From contig DATILL010000143.1 in the NCBI GenBank assembly GCA_035476575.1, positions 1 to 49,689 on the forward strand: a stretch of 49,689 nucleotides of DNA. Direction: 5' to 3'. The translations under genes were made by a program, and so were the position numbers. The notes beneath the pieces are model-generated. The model searched no databases. It was not told the DNA's origin and worked only from the letters and a program-made list of their open reading frames with translations. Shown here in pieces: positions 39,941 through 48,409 of this stretch. Source of the stretch: DATILL01 sp035476575 (GTDB taxonomy: Bacteria > Actinomycetota > Actinomycetes > Mycobacteriales > JACQDL01). How positions within the stretch are numbered: the first letter of the stretch is position 1; the number at the start of each line of letters is the position of its first letter.

Positions 39941-41782
39941 TCAGAAGGACTCTTCCGGCAGGTCCATCAGGGCTAGGTCGGTGGCCTCGGTGATCTTCCT
40001 ACGGGCGGACAGCTCGGGCAGCACAGTGTGCGCGAAGAAGTGCGCCGCCCCGAGCTTGCCCTCGTAGAACGCCTTGTCCCGGCCGCTCGCCCCGCCGTCC
40101 AGCGCCGCGGTGGCGACCTCGGCCTGGCGCAGCAGCAGCCAGCCGACGACCAGGTCACCCAGGCTCATCAGCAGCCGCACGGTGTTCTGGCCAACCTTGT
40201 ACAGGTTGCGGATATCCTCCTGGGCCGAGGTGAGCTGGCCGATCATCGCGCCGATCATGCCCTGCACGTCGGTCAGCGCCCGGCCGAGCAGCGCCCGCTC
40301 CTCCTTCAGCCGGCCGTTGCCCGCCTCGGAGTCGACGAAGGCCTGGATCGCGGTGGCCACCGCGGTCAGCGCCTGGCCCTTGTCCCGCACGATCTTGCGG
40401 AAAAACAGGTCGAGGCTCTGGATCGCGGTGGTGCCCTCGTACAGGGTGTCGATCTTGGCGTCCCGGATGTACTGCTCGATCGGGTAGTCCTGCAGGTAGC
40501 CGGAACCGCCCAGGGTCTGCAGCGACAGCGCCAGCAGCTCATACGCCTTCTCCGAGCCGAAGCCCTTCACGATCGGCAGCAGCAGGTCGTTGACCCGCTC
40601 GGCCAGGTCGTCGTGCTCGCCCCGGGCCTCCGCCTCCAGCGCGGCGTCCTGGTACGTCGCGGTCCACAGGTACAGTGCCCGCAGCCCCTCGGCGTAGGCC
40701 TTCTGCAGCATCAGGATCCGCCGTACGTCGGGGTGGTGGGTGATCGTCACCCGCGGCGCGGACTTGTCCGTCATCCGGGTCAGGTCGGCCGACTGGACCC
40801 GGTTCTTCGCATAGTCCAGCGCGTTCAGGTAGCCGGTGGACAGGGTGCCGATCGCCTTGGTGCCGACCATCATCCGGGCGTACTCGATGATCTTGAACAT
40901 CTGCGCGATGCCGTTGTGCACCTCGCCGACCAGCCAGCCGACGGCCGGGTGCCGCTCGCCGAAGGTGATCTCGCAGGTGGTGGAGACCTTCAGGCCCATC
41001 TTGTGCTCGACGTTGGTCACGTAGGCGCCGTTACGCTCGCCCAACACGCCGGTCCTGGGGTCGAAGAGGTACTTCGGCACCATGAACAGCGACAGGCCCT
41101 TGGTGCCCGCGCCCCCGGCCCCCTCGACCCCCACCGGCCGGGCCAGCACGTAGTGGATGATGTTCTTGGTCAGGTCGTGCTCGGCCGAGGTGATGAACCG
41201 CTTGACCCCGTCGATGTGCCAGGTCCCGTCCGGCTGGGGCAGCGCCCTGGCCCGCCCGGCGCCCACGTCGGAGCCGGCGTCCGGCTCGGTGAGCACCATG
41301 GTGGCGCCCCAGCCCTGCTCTACGAAGAGCTTGGCCCACTGCTTCTGCTCCGGCGTGCCGAGGCCGTAGAACACTCCGGCGAACGACGGCCCGGCGCCGT
41401 ACATGAACGCCGCCGGGTTCGCGCCCAGCACCAGCTCGGCAAGCGCCCAGCCCAGCGACTGCGGCGCCCGCACCCCGCCCAGCTCCTCGGGCAGGCCGAG
41501 GCTGAAGATCCCAGCGTCCATCAGGGCCTGGAACGAGCGCGCGAAGCCGGTCGGCATGGTCACGGTGCTGGCGGAGGGGTCGAAGACCGGCGGGTTGCGG
41601 TCGCCCTCGGTGAAAGAGTCGGCGAGCACCGTGCTGGCCAGCCGCTCGGTCTCCCGCAGGAAGCTGCGCGCCGTGTCCGTGTCGATCTCGGCGAAGGCAC
41701 CGCTGCCGAGCCGCTCATCGATCTTGAACAGCTCGAAGAGGTTGAACTCGAGATCGCGAAGGTTGCTCTTGTAGTGGCCCAT
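39941..41782 (-). CDS. fadE5: Acyl-CoA dehydrogenase, FadE5-like
   Basis: The 613-residue protein starts MGHYKSNLRDLEFNLFELFK, the hallmark N-terminus of the FadE5 group. It has the acyl-CoA dehydrogenase core: GWGATMVLTEPDAGSDVGAG, IDGVKRFITSAEHDLTKNI, ARMMVGTKAIGTLSTGYLNA, LQTLGGSGYLQDYPIEQYIR and the catalytic glutamate in IDTLYEGTTAIQS. A C-terminal extension (SEAGNGRLKEERALLGRALT onward) is typical of the group, which takes medium- and long-chain acyl-CoAs. ATG 41782 follows GGGGAG. Two TetR-type operators lie just upstream. Confidence 0.92.
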   Translation of the reverse strand: MGHYKSNLRDLEFNLFELFKIDERLGSGAFAEIDTDTARSFLRETERLASTVLADSFTEGDRNPPVFDPSASTVTMPTGFARSFQALMDAGIFSLGLPEELGGVRAPQSLGWALAELVLGANPAAFMYGAGPSFAGVFYGLGTPEQKQWAKLFVEQGWGATMVLTEPDAGSDVGAGRARALPQPDGTWHIDGVKRFITSAEHDLTKNIIHYVLARPVGVEGAGGAGTKGLSLFMVPKYLFDPRTGVLGERNGAYVTNVEHKMGLKVSTTCEITFGERHPAVGWLVGEVHNGIAQMFKIIEYARMMVGTKAIGTLSTGYLNALDYAKNRVQSADLTRMTDKSAPRVTITHHPDVRRILMLQKAYAEGLRALYLWTATYQDAALEAEARGEHDDLAERVNDLLLPIVKGFGSEKAYELLALSLQTLGGSGYLQDYPIEQYIRDAKIDTLYEGTTAIQSLDLFFRKIVRDKGQALTAVATAIQAFVDSEAGNGRLKEERALLGRALTDVQGMIGAMIGQLTSAQEDIRNLYKVGQNTVRLLMSLGDLVVGWLLLRQAEVATAALDGGASGRDKAFYEGKLGAAHFFAHTVLPELSARRKITEATDLALMDLPEESF

Positions 41783-41808
41783 CGCCAAGCTCCCCGGCAG
41801 AACAGTCA

Positions 41809-41847
41809 TTACTCGTCGGTAACAAGAAAGATATTACCCGCTGGTAG
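41809..41847 (-). promoter_or_regulatory. Two tandem TTAC-N6-GTAA-type operators upstream of fadE5
   Basis: TTACTCGTCGGTAA (41809-41822) and TTACCCGCTGGTAG (41834-41847) are imperfect palindromes of the same 14-bp kind, 25 bases centre to centre. They lie between 27 and 65 bases upstream of the ATG. The pattern fits a TetR regulator of fatty-acid catabolism. Confidence 0.65.
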
Positions 41848-42166
41848 CTGGCGCAAGCGGTCTGCGGGCGTGACTTTCGTATCAGTTGTCCGTGTGTATC
41901 AGAGCGCCCGCGGCACCCGGCTCGGACATATCCGTGCTGGCTGGCAGCCGGTCTCCGGACGAGGCGACGGCCGACGACGAGCCGGCGAACGAGCTGGAGT
42001 CCTCCTTCGCTCGGTTGGTGCGCTCTGGCGACCCGGGCCGCCGGCGGCGGTCGGCAGCGTCTCGGCGTACCGCTCTGGCGGCGGGACGGCTTCGTCGTGC
42101 CGGACAGCCTCTAGCACCCAGACGCTGGTTCAGGTAACTCTCAGGCGGGGGTGGCACGCTCGGACG
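41848..42166. other. Intergenic gap with response-regulator site
   Basis: No convincing gene is seen in these 319 bases; frames on both strands are Arg/Ser/Ala-rich without family features. The last 40 bases contain the TTCAGG direct repeat of the two-component system promoter. Confidence 0.5.
42129..42145 (+). promoter_or_regulatory. TTCAGG direct repeat upstream of the response regulator
   Basis: TTCAGGTAACTCTCAGG contains TTCAGG and CTCAGG with an 11-base period, one helical turn, as bound by OmpR/PhoB-type dimers. It ends 21 bases before the GTG start. The same repeat occurs in front of the efflux adaptor gene (44344-44360), so the regulator probably controls both. Confidence 0.65.
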
Positions 42167-42853
42167 GTGCCGATCACGGTGCTGGTCGTGGACGACGACC
42201 CCGAGCTGCGGGCCGCACTGATCCGCGCGCTACGGCTGGACGGGTACCGGGTCGAGTCGGTGCCGGACGGCGCACGGGCACTGGAGGTGCTGCCGGCGTT
42301 GCGGCCCGACCTGATGGTGCTGGACGTGATGATGCCGTACGTCGGCGGGGTCGAGGTATGCCGGCGGATGCGGGCGGCCGGCGACCGTACGCCGGTGCTC
42401 GTGCTGACCGCGCGGGACGAGGTCGACGACCGGGTGGCCGGGCTGGACGCCGGCGCCGACGACTACCTGGCCAAGCCGTTCGCGCTGGCCGAGCTGCGCG
42501 CCCGGCTGCGGGCGCTGGTCCGCCGCGGTCATGAGCCGGCGCCGCCGGACACCCTGCTCACCTGCGGTGACCTGGAGCTCGACCCGGACACCCGGCAGGC
42601 CAGCCGGCGCGGCCGGTTGGTTGAGCTGACCCGGACGGAGTACGCGCTGCTGGAGCTGCTCCTGCGCAACACCGGCCGGGTGCTGACCCGGGAGGTCATC
42701 GCGGACCGGGTCTGGGGCTATGCGATGGAGCCCGCGTCGAACTCGCTGGAGGTCTTTGTCGGCTACCTCAGGCGTAAGACTGAGGCGGCCGGCGAACCCC
42801 GGCTGATACACACCGTGCGCGGGGTCGGCTACCAGCTCCGGCCGCCGGCCTGA
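42167..42853 (+). CDS. OmpR/PhoB-family response regulator
   Basis: The 228-residue protein has a receiver domain with ITVLVVDDDPELRAALIRAL, the phosphorylatable Asp in RPDLMVLDVMMPYVGG and the conserved Lys in ADDYLAKPFALAELRARLRA. A winged-helix output domain follows: LVELTRTEYALLELLLRNTG, LTREVIADRVWGYAMEPASN and FVGYLRRKTEAAGEPRLIHT. Sequence is close to MprA-type regulators. The start is GTG 42167. It precedes its histidine kinase and an efflux operon. Confidence 0.92.
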   Translation: MPITVLVVDDDPELRAALIRALRLDGYRVESVPDGARALEVLPALRPDLMVLDVMMPYVGGVEVCRRMRAAGDRTPVLVLTARDEVDDRVAGLDAGADDYLAKPFALAELRARLRALVRRGHEPAPPDTLLTCGDLELDPDTRQASRRGRLVELTRTEYALLELLLRNTGRVLTREVIADRVWGYAMEPASNSLEVFVGYLRRKTEAAGEPRLIHTVRGVGYQLRPPA

Positions 42854-42893
42854 GGCTGGCGTCGTGAGGCTGGCGTCGTGAGGCCGGCGTCAT
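42852..42893 (+). repeat. 14-bp tandem repeat between response regulator and kinase
   Basis: GAGGCTGGCGTCGT occurs twice and a third, slightly altered copy follows (GAGGCCGGCGTCAT). The repeat fills the gap between the two genes and may tune their spacing. Confidence 0.85.
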
Positions 42894-42906
42894 GGAGGCC
42901 AAGGCG

Positions 42907-44286
42907 ATGAGGCCGACGCTGCGGGCCCGGCTGGTGCTGGCCGCGGCGGTGGCCGTCGCGTTCGCGGTCAGCGGCGTGGTCGCGGTCGGCTACCTCGTGG
43001 TGCGGCATGAGCTGCTCGGCCAGGTCGACCGGCAGCTCACCGCGCAGGCCGACCGGGCACGGCGGCTGGCGGACCTCCTGCCACCGGCCCGCCAGGTCCC
43101 CCCGCTGCGGCCCCGGTTCGGCGACCCGGGCGCCTACCTGCAGGTCACCAGCACGTCCGGACCGGTCGGCCAGCCGAGCGACCAGACGGTGACCCTGCCG
43201 GTCACCGACGCCGACCGCGCGGTCGCCGCCGGCAGGCTGGACCGGGTGATCCGCAACGCCACCGTGGCGGACGTGCCGGTGCGCATGGTCACGGTGGCCG
43301 GCCCGGCGGGCTCGGGCACGGCGATCCAGGTCGCGCTGCCGATCGACGGCGTCACGGCCCAGCTCAACCGGCTCACGGTCGCCTTCGTGGCGCTCGGCGT
43401 GGCCGGGCTGGCGGCCGCCGTCGTACTCGCCCGGCTGGTCGCCCGCCCGGCCCTGGCTCCGGTGAGCGAGCTGACCGAGACGGCCGAGCGGATCGCCGCC
43501 ACCCGCGACCTGACCCACCGCATCGCCGTGACCCGGCACGACGAGCTGGGCCGGCTGGCCGCCAGCTTCAACAGCATGCTGCAGGCGCTCGAGGAGTCGG
43601 TCGGCGCGCAGCGGCAGCTCGTCGCCGACGCCTCGCACGAGCTGCGTACGCCGCTGGCCAGCCTGCGCACGAACGTCGAGATCCTGCACCGGGTGGACGA
43701 GCTTGACCCGGCCACCCGCGAGCAGGTGCTCACCGCGATCGTCGGGCAGGTGGAGGAGCTGACCGGCCTGATCGGAGACGTGGTCGAGCTGGCCCGCGGC
43801 GAGGAGCCGGCGCAGCAGTGGGCCCAGGTGCGGTTCGACCCGATCGTGCGGCACGCCGCGGCCCGGGCCGGGCGGCACTGGCCGGGCATCGCGTTCGACG
43901 TACGGACGGAGCCGGTGCTGGTGCTGGCGGTACCCGGCCGGCTGGACCGGGCGGTGGCGAACCTGCTGGACAACGCGGCGAAGTTTGGGGCGGGCGTGCC
44001 CGGCGAGAGCCCGCCCGGAAGGGTTGCGGTGACGCTGGCGGCGGACGGGCGGCTGACCATCCGCGACCACGGGCCGGGCATCCCGGCCGAGGCGCTGCCG
44101 CACGTGTTCGACCGGTTCTTCCGGGCCGACCAGGCGCGGGGGCTGCCCGGCTCGGGGCTCGGGCTGGCGATCGTCGCGCAGGTCGCGGCCAGCCACGGCG
44201 GCCGGGTCGCCATACGCAATGATCCGGACGGTGGAGCCGTCGCCGAGCTCACGATCCCGCCGCTCGACGGCGAGGCCGGGCCGTGA
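42907..44286 (+). CDS. Sensor histidine kinase of the two-component system
   Basis: The 459-residue protein has a first TM helix (LVLAAAVAVAFAVSGVVAVG), an extracytoplasmic region of about 120 residues, a second TM helix (LTVAFVALGVAGLAAAVVLA), a HAMP segment, the phospho-His box LVADASHELRTPLASLRTNV, N-box RAVANLLDNAAKFG, G-box DHGPGIPAE and FFRADQARGLPGSGLGLAIV. ATG 42907 is preferred because GGAGG lies 9 bases upstream; ATG 42892 is also in frame. It partners the preceding response regulator. Its signal is unknown but could be envelope stress or a drug. Confidence 0.92.
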   Translation: MRPTLRARLVLAAAVAVAFAVSGVVAVGYLVVRHELLGQVDRQLTAQADRARRLADLLPPARQVPPLRPRFGDPGAYLQVTSTSGPVGQPSDQTVTLPVTDADRAVAAGRLDRVIRNATVADVPVRMVTVAGPAGSGTAIQVALPIDGVTAQLNRLTVAFVALGVAGLAAAVVLARLVARPALAPVSELTETAERIAATRDLTHRIAVTRHDELGRLAASFNSMLQALEESVGAQRQLVADASHELRTPLASLRTNVEILHRVDELDPATREQVLTAIVGQVEELTGLIGDVVELARGEEPAQQWAQVRFDPIVRHAAARAGRHWPGIAFDVRTEPVLVLAVPGRLDRAVANLLDNAAKFGAGVPGESPPGRVAVTLAADGRLTIRDHGPGIPAEALPHVFDRFFRADQARGLPGSGLGLAIVAQVAASHGGRVAIRNDPDGGAVAELTIPPLDGEAGP

Positions 44287-44343
44287 AAAGGGGAGCCGGG
44301 CCGTCGAAAGGGGAGCTGAGAAGCCGCTAAGAGTTTGGCTGGG

Positions 44344-44376
44344 TTCAGGTTCCCTTCAGGTCCGGGTCCTACGAAC
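44344..44376 (+). promoter_or_regulatory. TTCAGG direct repeat and -10 of the efflux operon
   Basis: TTCAGG at 44344 and 44355 (11-base period) is followed by a TACGAA -10-like box about 7 bases before the ATG at 44383. This is an activator-type arrangement with the repeat replacing the -35 box. The message would be leaderless. Confidence 0.65.
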
Positions 44377-44382
44377 ATCACC

Positions 44383-45696
44383 ATGCGTCGATGGGTGATA
44401 CCGGCTGTGGTGGTCGCGGTGGCGGCTGGCGGCGGGGTGTGGTGGTCGCGGCAGGGCTCGGATGCCGCACCGGCGAGGTACCTGACCGCGACGGTCGCCC
44501 GCGGCGACGTCACCCAGACCGTCGCGGCGACCGGGACGGTCCAGCCGGAGAGCCAGCTCTCCCTGGCGTTCAGCGGTACGTCGGCCGGGTCCGGTGGCTC
44601 GGGCACGACCGGCTCGGGCGGGTCCGGTTCGTCCGGGGCGTCGTCGGGGGCGTCGGGTGGCTTGGCGCAGACCGTGAGCAGCGGCTCGGCCGTCGTCAGG
44701 ACCGTCACCGCCACCGTGGGCAAGAGGGTGGCCGCGGGCGCCGTACTGGCCACGATCGACGCCACCGACGCGAAGGACCAGTTAGCCTCCGCCCGGTCCC
44801 AGCTCACTGCCGCGCAGGCCCAGCTCGCCGCCGCCCAGGAGACGCTGGCCACCGCGCAGGCCAACGGCGCCGGCCCGGCCACGACGGCGGGCCAAGGCGG
44901 CGGTGGGACAACCTCGGTCAGCCAGGCCGAGAGCTCCGTCGCCCAGGCCGAGAACTCGGTGACCCAGGCGAAGAACGCCGTCACCCAAGGAACCGCCGCG
45001 GTGGCCGCGACCAGCCTCAAGGCCCCGGTGGCTGGCGTGGTCACCGCGGTGAACATCTCGGCTGGGCTGCCGCCGCCGTCCGGCGCGGCGATTGCGATGC
45101 GGTCCGACGCCCTGGTGGTCACCGCGTCGGTCGCCGAGCAGGACGTGCCGAAGCTCAAGGCGAACCAGGCCGCGCAGGTCACCTTCACCGCGCTGGGCAG
45201 CACCTCGACGGCGACCCTGGCCAGCCTGCCCACGGCGGCGAACGCCTCGACGACCGGCGCGGCCGGCGCGGTGACCTTCCCGGTCACGCTCATCCTGAAG
45301 AGCACGCCGACGGGTCTGCTGCCCGGCATGTCGGCACAGGTCACGATCACTATCGCGCAGCGCAGCAACGTGCTGACGGTGCCCACGACGGCGATCCAGG
45401 GCAGCACCACCGAACCGACCGTGCAGGTCATGGTCGACGGTAGGCCGCAGGCCACCGCGGTCGACATCGGGCTGTCCACCGAGCAGCGGACCGAGATCGT
45501 GGCCGGGCTGCAGCCGGGCGCCACGGTGATCACCGGCGTTGTCAACCCGGCTGCCAGTACGGGTACGACGACGACCGGCCGCAACGGCGGGTTCGGCGGC
45601 GGCGGCGGGTTCGGCGGCGGTGGGTTCGGTGGTGGTGGCGGCGGGCTGAACGGCGGCGCGGGCTTCCCCGGAGGCGGTGGCAACGGTGGGCGCTAG
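44383..45696 (+). CDS. HlyD/MacA-type membrane-fusion adaptor of an ABC exporter
   Basis: The 437-residue protein has an N-terminal anchor helix (WVIPAVVVAVAAGGGVWWS), a biotinyl-lipoyl-like region (LTATVARGDVTQTVAATGTV), a coiled coil (LASARSQLTAAQAQLAAAQE, then SVAQAENSVTQAKNAVTQ), a second lipoyl half and beta-barrel (SLKAPVAGVVTAVNISAGLP, TVPTTAIQGSTTEPTVQVMV). A Ser/Gly-rich insert lies near residues 60-90. The tail is extremely Gly-rich (GFGGGGGFGGGGFGGGGGG), which is unusual for the family. It is the first gene of a MacAB-like operon. Confidence 0.88.
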   Translation: MRRWVIPAVVVAVAAGGGVWWSRQGSDAAPARYLTATVARGDVTQTVAATGTVQPESQLSLAFSGTSAGSGGSGTTGSGGSGSSGASSGASGGLAQTVSSGSAVVRTVTATVGKRVAAGAVLATIDATDAKDQLASARSQLTAAQAQLAAAQETLATAQANGAGPATTAGQGGGGTTSVSQAESSVAQAENSVTQAKNAVTQGTAAVAATSLKAPVAGVVTAVNISAGLPPPSGAAIAMRSDALVVTASVAEQDVPKLKANQAAQVTFTALGSTSTATLASLPTAANASTTGAAGAVTFPVTLILKSTPTGLLPGMSAQVTITIAQRSNVLTVPTTAIQGSTTEPTVQVMVDGRPQATAVDIGLSTEQRTEIVAGLQPGATVITGVVNPAASTGTTTTGRNGGFGGGGGFGGGGFGGGGGGLNGGAGFPGGGGNGGR

Positions 45697-46396
45697 CGCG
45701 ACCTCGCTCCTCGCGGCCCGCGGACTGACCCGGACGTACCGGATGGGACGAAATCGTCGCGGCATCACCGGGACCGAGGTGGCCGCCCTGCGCGGCGTCG
45801 ACCTCACCGTCGCGGTCGGCGAAGCGGTCGCGATCATGGGTCCGTCCGGGTCGGGCAAGTCAACCCTGCTGCACGTGCTCGGGCTGCTGGACCGGCCGAC
45901 CGCCGGCACGTACCACTTCGCCGGGGTCGACACCGCCGCGCTGTCCGACGACCGGCAGGCGATCCTGCGCAACCGGGCCATCGGGTTCGTCTTCCAGAGC
46001 TTCAACCTGGTCTCCGGCGAGACGGCGCTGGAGAACGTCGCGGCGCCGCTGGTGTACGCCGGAGTACACCGCCGCGAGCGGCTGGACCGGGCCCGGGCGG
46101 CGCTGGACCGGGTCGGGCTGGCCGACCGGCTCGGGCACGACCCGTCGCAGCTCTCCGGCGGGCAGCGGCAGCGGGTCGCGATCGCCCGCGCACTGGTCAC
46201 CCGGCCGGCCCTGCTGCTGGCCGACGAGCCGACCGGCAACCTCGACTCCGCGGCCGGTGCGGACATCCTCGCCGTACTCGGCGAGCTGCACGCCGCCGGC
46301 CTCACCACCGTCACCATCACCCACGACCCGGCCATCGCCACGCACTCCCAGCGGGTGCTGCACGTCGCGGACGGCCGGATCATGGAGGCGGCGTGA
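45677..46396 (+). CDS. ABC transporter ATP-binding protein (MacB/LolD type)
   Basis: The 239-residue ATPase has Walker A VAIMGPSGSGKSTLLHVLGL, the Q-loop GFVFQSFNLVSGETALENVA, signature HDPSQLSGGQRQRVAIARAL, Walker B PALLLADEPTGNLDSAAGAD and the switch His in TVTITHDPAIATHSQ. The start may be GTG 45677 or GTG 45686; the second has better spacing to GGAGG. It overlaps the adaptor gene and the permease gene, so the three are one unit. Confidence 0.93.
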   Translation: MATVGASATSLLAARGLTRTYRMGRNRRGITGTEVAALRGVDLTVAVGEAVAIMGPSGSGKSTLLHVLGLLDRPTAGTYHFAGVDTAALSDDRQAILRNRAIGFVFQSFNLVSGETALENVAAPLVYAGVHRRERLDRARAALDRVGLADRLGHDPSQLSGGQRQRVAIARALVTRPALLLADEPTGNLDSAAGADILAVLGELHAAGLTTVTITHDPAIATHSQRVLHVADGRIMEAA

Positions 46397-47604
46397 GCTA
46401 CCTGGAGGCGTTGCGGCTGGCGCTGCGCCGGCTGCGGACGAACCGGCTGCGCACCATGCTCACCGCGCTCGGCGTGATCATCGGCGTGGGCGCGCTGGTG
46501 GCGCTGCTCGCCGTCGGCCAGGGCACCCAGGAGCGGCTGACCAGCCGGATCAGCAGCCTCGGCACCAACCTGCTGAGCGTGCAGGCGGGCGCGGCTTTCT
46601 CCGGCGGGGTGCGTGGTGCGGCCGGCTCGGCGACCACGCTCACCCGGGACGACGCGACCGCGCTGGCTGGGCTGCCCGGGGTGGCCGCCGTGGCGCCGGA
46701 GATGCCGGTCGGCAACGTGCTCGTGGTCGCCGGCCGGGCCAACACGACCACCCAGGTCACCGGCACCACCGCTGCCGAGGCGTACGTGCGCGGGTACGAC
46801 GTACAGGTCGGCACCTTCCTCACCGACCATGCGGTGGCGGCTGGGCTGCGGGTGGCGGTGCTCGGCCCGAGCACGGTGGCCGACCTGAACATGACGCCGG
46901 AACAGATCATCGGCACGACCGCCACCCTCAACGGCATCCCGTTCGAGGTGGTCGGGGTGACGCAGCCCAAGGGCGGCGCGGCCAATGCCGACGACACCGT
47001 CTTCACCCCGATCACGGCGGTGCAGTCGCGGTTCACCGGGGCCGGCACGCTGCGGGCGATCGGGGTCTCGGTCGCCGACCCGGGCCAGCTCAGCTACGTC
47101 TCCGCGCTGATCACCAGCACACTGCGGGAGCGGCACTCGCTGGCGCCGTCGGCGGCGGACGACTTCAGCCTGGCCAGCCAGGACCAGCTCCTCGCGGTGG
47201 CCGCCGACCAGACCAAGACGCTGCGCAACTTCCTGATCGGCATCGCCGCGATCGCGCTGGTGGTCGGCGGTATCGGCATCGCCAACACCATGCTGGTCTC
47301 GGTCCGCGAACGGGTCCGGGAGATCGGCACCCGCAAGGCCATCGGCGCTCGCCGTCGCGACATCGGCCGGCAGTTCCTGGTCGAGGCGGTGATCGTCAGC
47401 CTCGGCGGCGCCCTGGTCGGGGTGCTGGCCGGCGTGCTGGCGACCGGGCCGGTCGGCCGCGCGGTCAACGTGCCTGCCCATCCCAGCCTGGCCGGGATCG
47501 GGCTGGCGTTCGGTTCGGCGCTGGTCGTCGGGGTGGCTGCTGGCTACTGGCCAGCGCGGCAGGCCAGCGCCCTCGACCCGGTCGAGGCCCTCCGGCACGA
47601 GTGA
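46393..47604 (+). CDS. FtsX-like ABC permease (MacB-type)
   Basis: The 403-residue protein has TM1 (MLTALGVIIGVGALVALLAV), a large extracytoplasmic MacB_PCD-like domain (LTSRISSLGTNLLSVQAGAA, VAAVAPEMPVGNVLVVAG) and a C-terminal FtsX domain with three helices (FLIGIAAIALVVGGIGIANT, VIVSLGGALVGVLAGVLATG, ALVVGVAAGYWPARQASALD). It would form the channel-less half-exporter with the ATPase and adaptor. GTG overlaps the ATPase stop. Confidence 0.92.
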   Translation: MSYLEALRLALRRLRTNRLRTMLTALGVIIGVGALVALLAVGQGTQERLTSRISSLGTNLLSVQAGAAFSGGVRGAAGSATTLTRDDATALAGLPGVAAVAPEMPVGNVLVVAGRANTTTQVTGTTAAEAYVRGYDVQVGTFLTDHAVAAGLRVAVLGPSTVADLNMTPEQIIGTTATLNGIPFEVVGVTQPKGGAANADDTVFTPITAVQSRFTGAGTLRAIGVSVADPGQLSYVSALITSTLRERHSLAPSAADDFSLASQDQLLAVAADQTKTLRNFLIGIAAIALVVGGIGIANTMLVSVRERVREIGTRKAIGARRRDIGRQFLVEAVIVSLGGALVGVLAGVLATGPVGRAVNVPAHPSLAGIGLAFGSALVVGVAAGYWPARQASALDPVEALRHE

Positions 47605-47669
47605 AATCCACCACGAGTGAGGTCCGCTGGTCCGCGGCACGTCCGCGGCACGTCATCCAGGAGTACGCC

Positions 47670-48284
47670 GTGAGCACACCGTACGAGCCGCCGCCAGCGC
47701 ACGAGCCGGCCGCCCCGCCGCCGTCCAGCCCGCCGCCCGCGCAGGCGGGCCCGCCGCCGGCTCTGCCGGACCTGTCCGACCTGGTCAGCTCGCCGGGCCG
47801 GCAGGGTCCGCCGCGCAGGATCGTCCTGATCGGCGGGTCGGTGGTCGCCGCTGTGGTGCTGATCGCCGGCGGGGTGCTGATCGGCCGTGCGACGGCGTCC
47901 TCGGCCGACACCACTCCGGCCGGCCAGGCCAACGGGCGCTTCCCTGGTGGCCGCCCCTTCCCCAGCGGGGCTCCTGGGTTCCCAGGCGGGCCGAACGGCG
48001 GGGGTCGGTTCGGTGGCGGCCCGCTGGGTGGCCTGTTCGGGCCGGGCGCCGTCAACGGCACGGTGACCAGCGTCAACGGCACCACCCTGACCGTCGAGAC
48101 CCGGGCCGGCACGGTGACGATCACGATGCCGTCGACCGTCGCGGTCACCACCACGACCACCGGCGCAGCCAAGGACGTGACCGCCGGCAAGTCCGTCGTG
48201 GTGTCCACCACCACTGACGCCAACGGCAACCGCACCGCCTCGCGCGTCTTCGTCCTCCCGGCCCCGAGCCCAGGCCCGAGCTGA
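47670..48284 (+). CDS. DUF5666-like membrane-anchored protein with Pro- and Gly-rich regions
   Basis: The 204-residue protein has a Pro-rich cytosolic N-terminus (PYEPPPAHEPAAPPPSSPPP), one TM helix (IVLIGGSVVAAVVLIAGGVL), a Gly/Phe/Pro-rich linker (GAPGFPGGPNGGGRFGGGPL) and a small beta-barrel-like end (VNGTVTSVNGTTLTVETRAG, VTAGKSVVVSTTTDANGNRT) that looks like DUF5666. GTG 47670 follows CCAGGAG. Such genes often end MacAB-like operons in actinomycetes; role unknown. The gap to the permease gene is 65 bases. Confidence 0.7.
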   Translation: MSTPYEPPPAHEPAAPPPSSPPPAQAGPPPALPDLSDLVSSPGRQGPPRRIVLIGGSVVAAVVLIAGGVLIGRATASSADTTPAGQANGRFPGGRPFPSGAPGFPGGPNGGGRFGGGPLGGLFGPGAVNGTVTSVNGTTLTVETRAGTVTITMPSTVAVTTTTTGAAKDVTAGKSVVVSTTTDANGNRTASRVFVLPAPSPGPS

Positions 48285-48308
48285 GCCGCCCGCCCCCGCC
48301 CCCGTACT

Positions 48309-48362
48309 TGTCGTACCAAGGTCACCACCGTGGCCCCGAACTTTGGTGACCTTGCTGCGACA
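48309..48362. terminator. Probable bidirectional hairpin, GGTCACC type
   Basis: CAAGGTCACCA (48317-48327) and TGGTGACCTTG (48344-48354) are perfect inverted arms; outer TGTCG and CGACA extend the stem with small bulges. It follows the last gene of the efflux operon and has the GGTCACC/GGTGACC core of the repeats at 37.2 and 39.8 kb. No U-run follows. Confidence 0.55.
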
Positions 48363-48409
48363 GGTGGGGTGGGTGGCTGATGCGGCGGCGGCTGTGTCAC
48401 CGTGCGGGC

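Noticed and set aside
41886..42137. An 83-residue plus-strand frame between fadE5 and the response regulator
   Set aside because: Arg/Ser/Ala-rich, no convincing ribosome binding site and no family features; it overlaps the regulatory region.
40028..42166. Very long plus-strand open frame antisense to the FadE5-like gene
   Set aside because: It is the high-GC shadow of the minus-strand gene. Only its last part, from GTG 42167, has a real gene (response regulator) with conserved domains.
44782..47640. Long minus-strand open frame opposite the efflux operon
   Set aside because: Its translation is Arg/Pro/Gly-rich without domain features and is fully antisense to three well-supported exporter genes.
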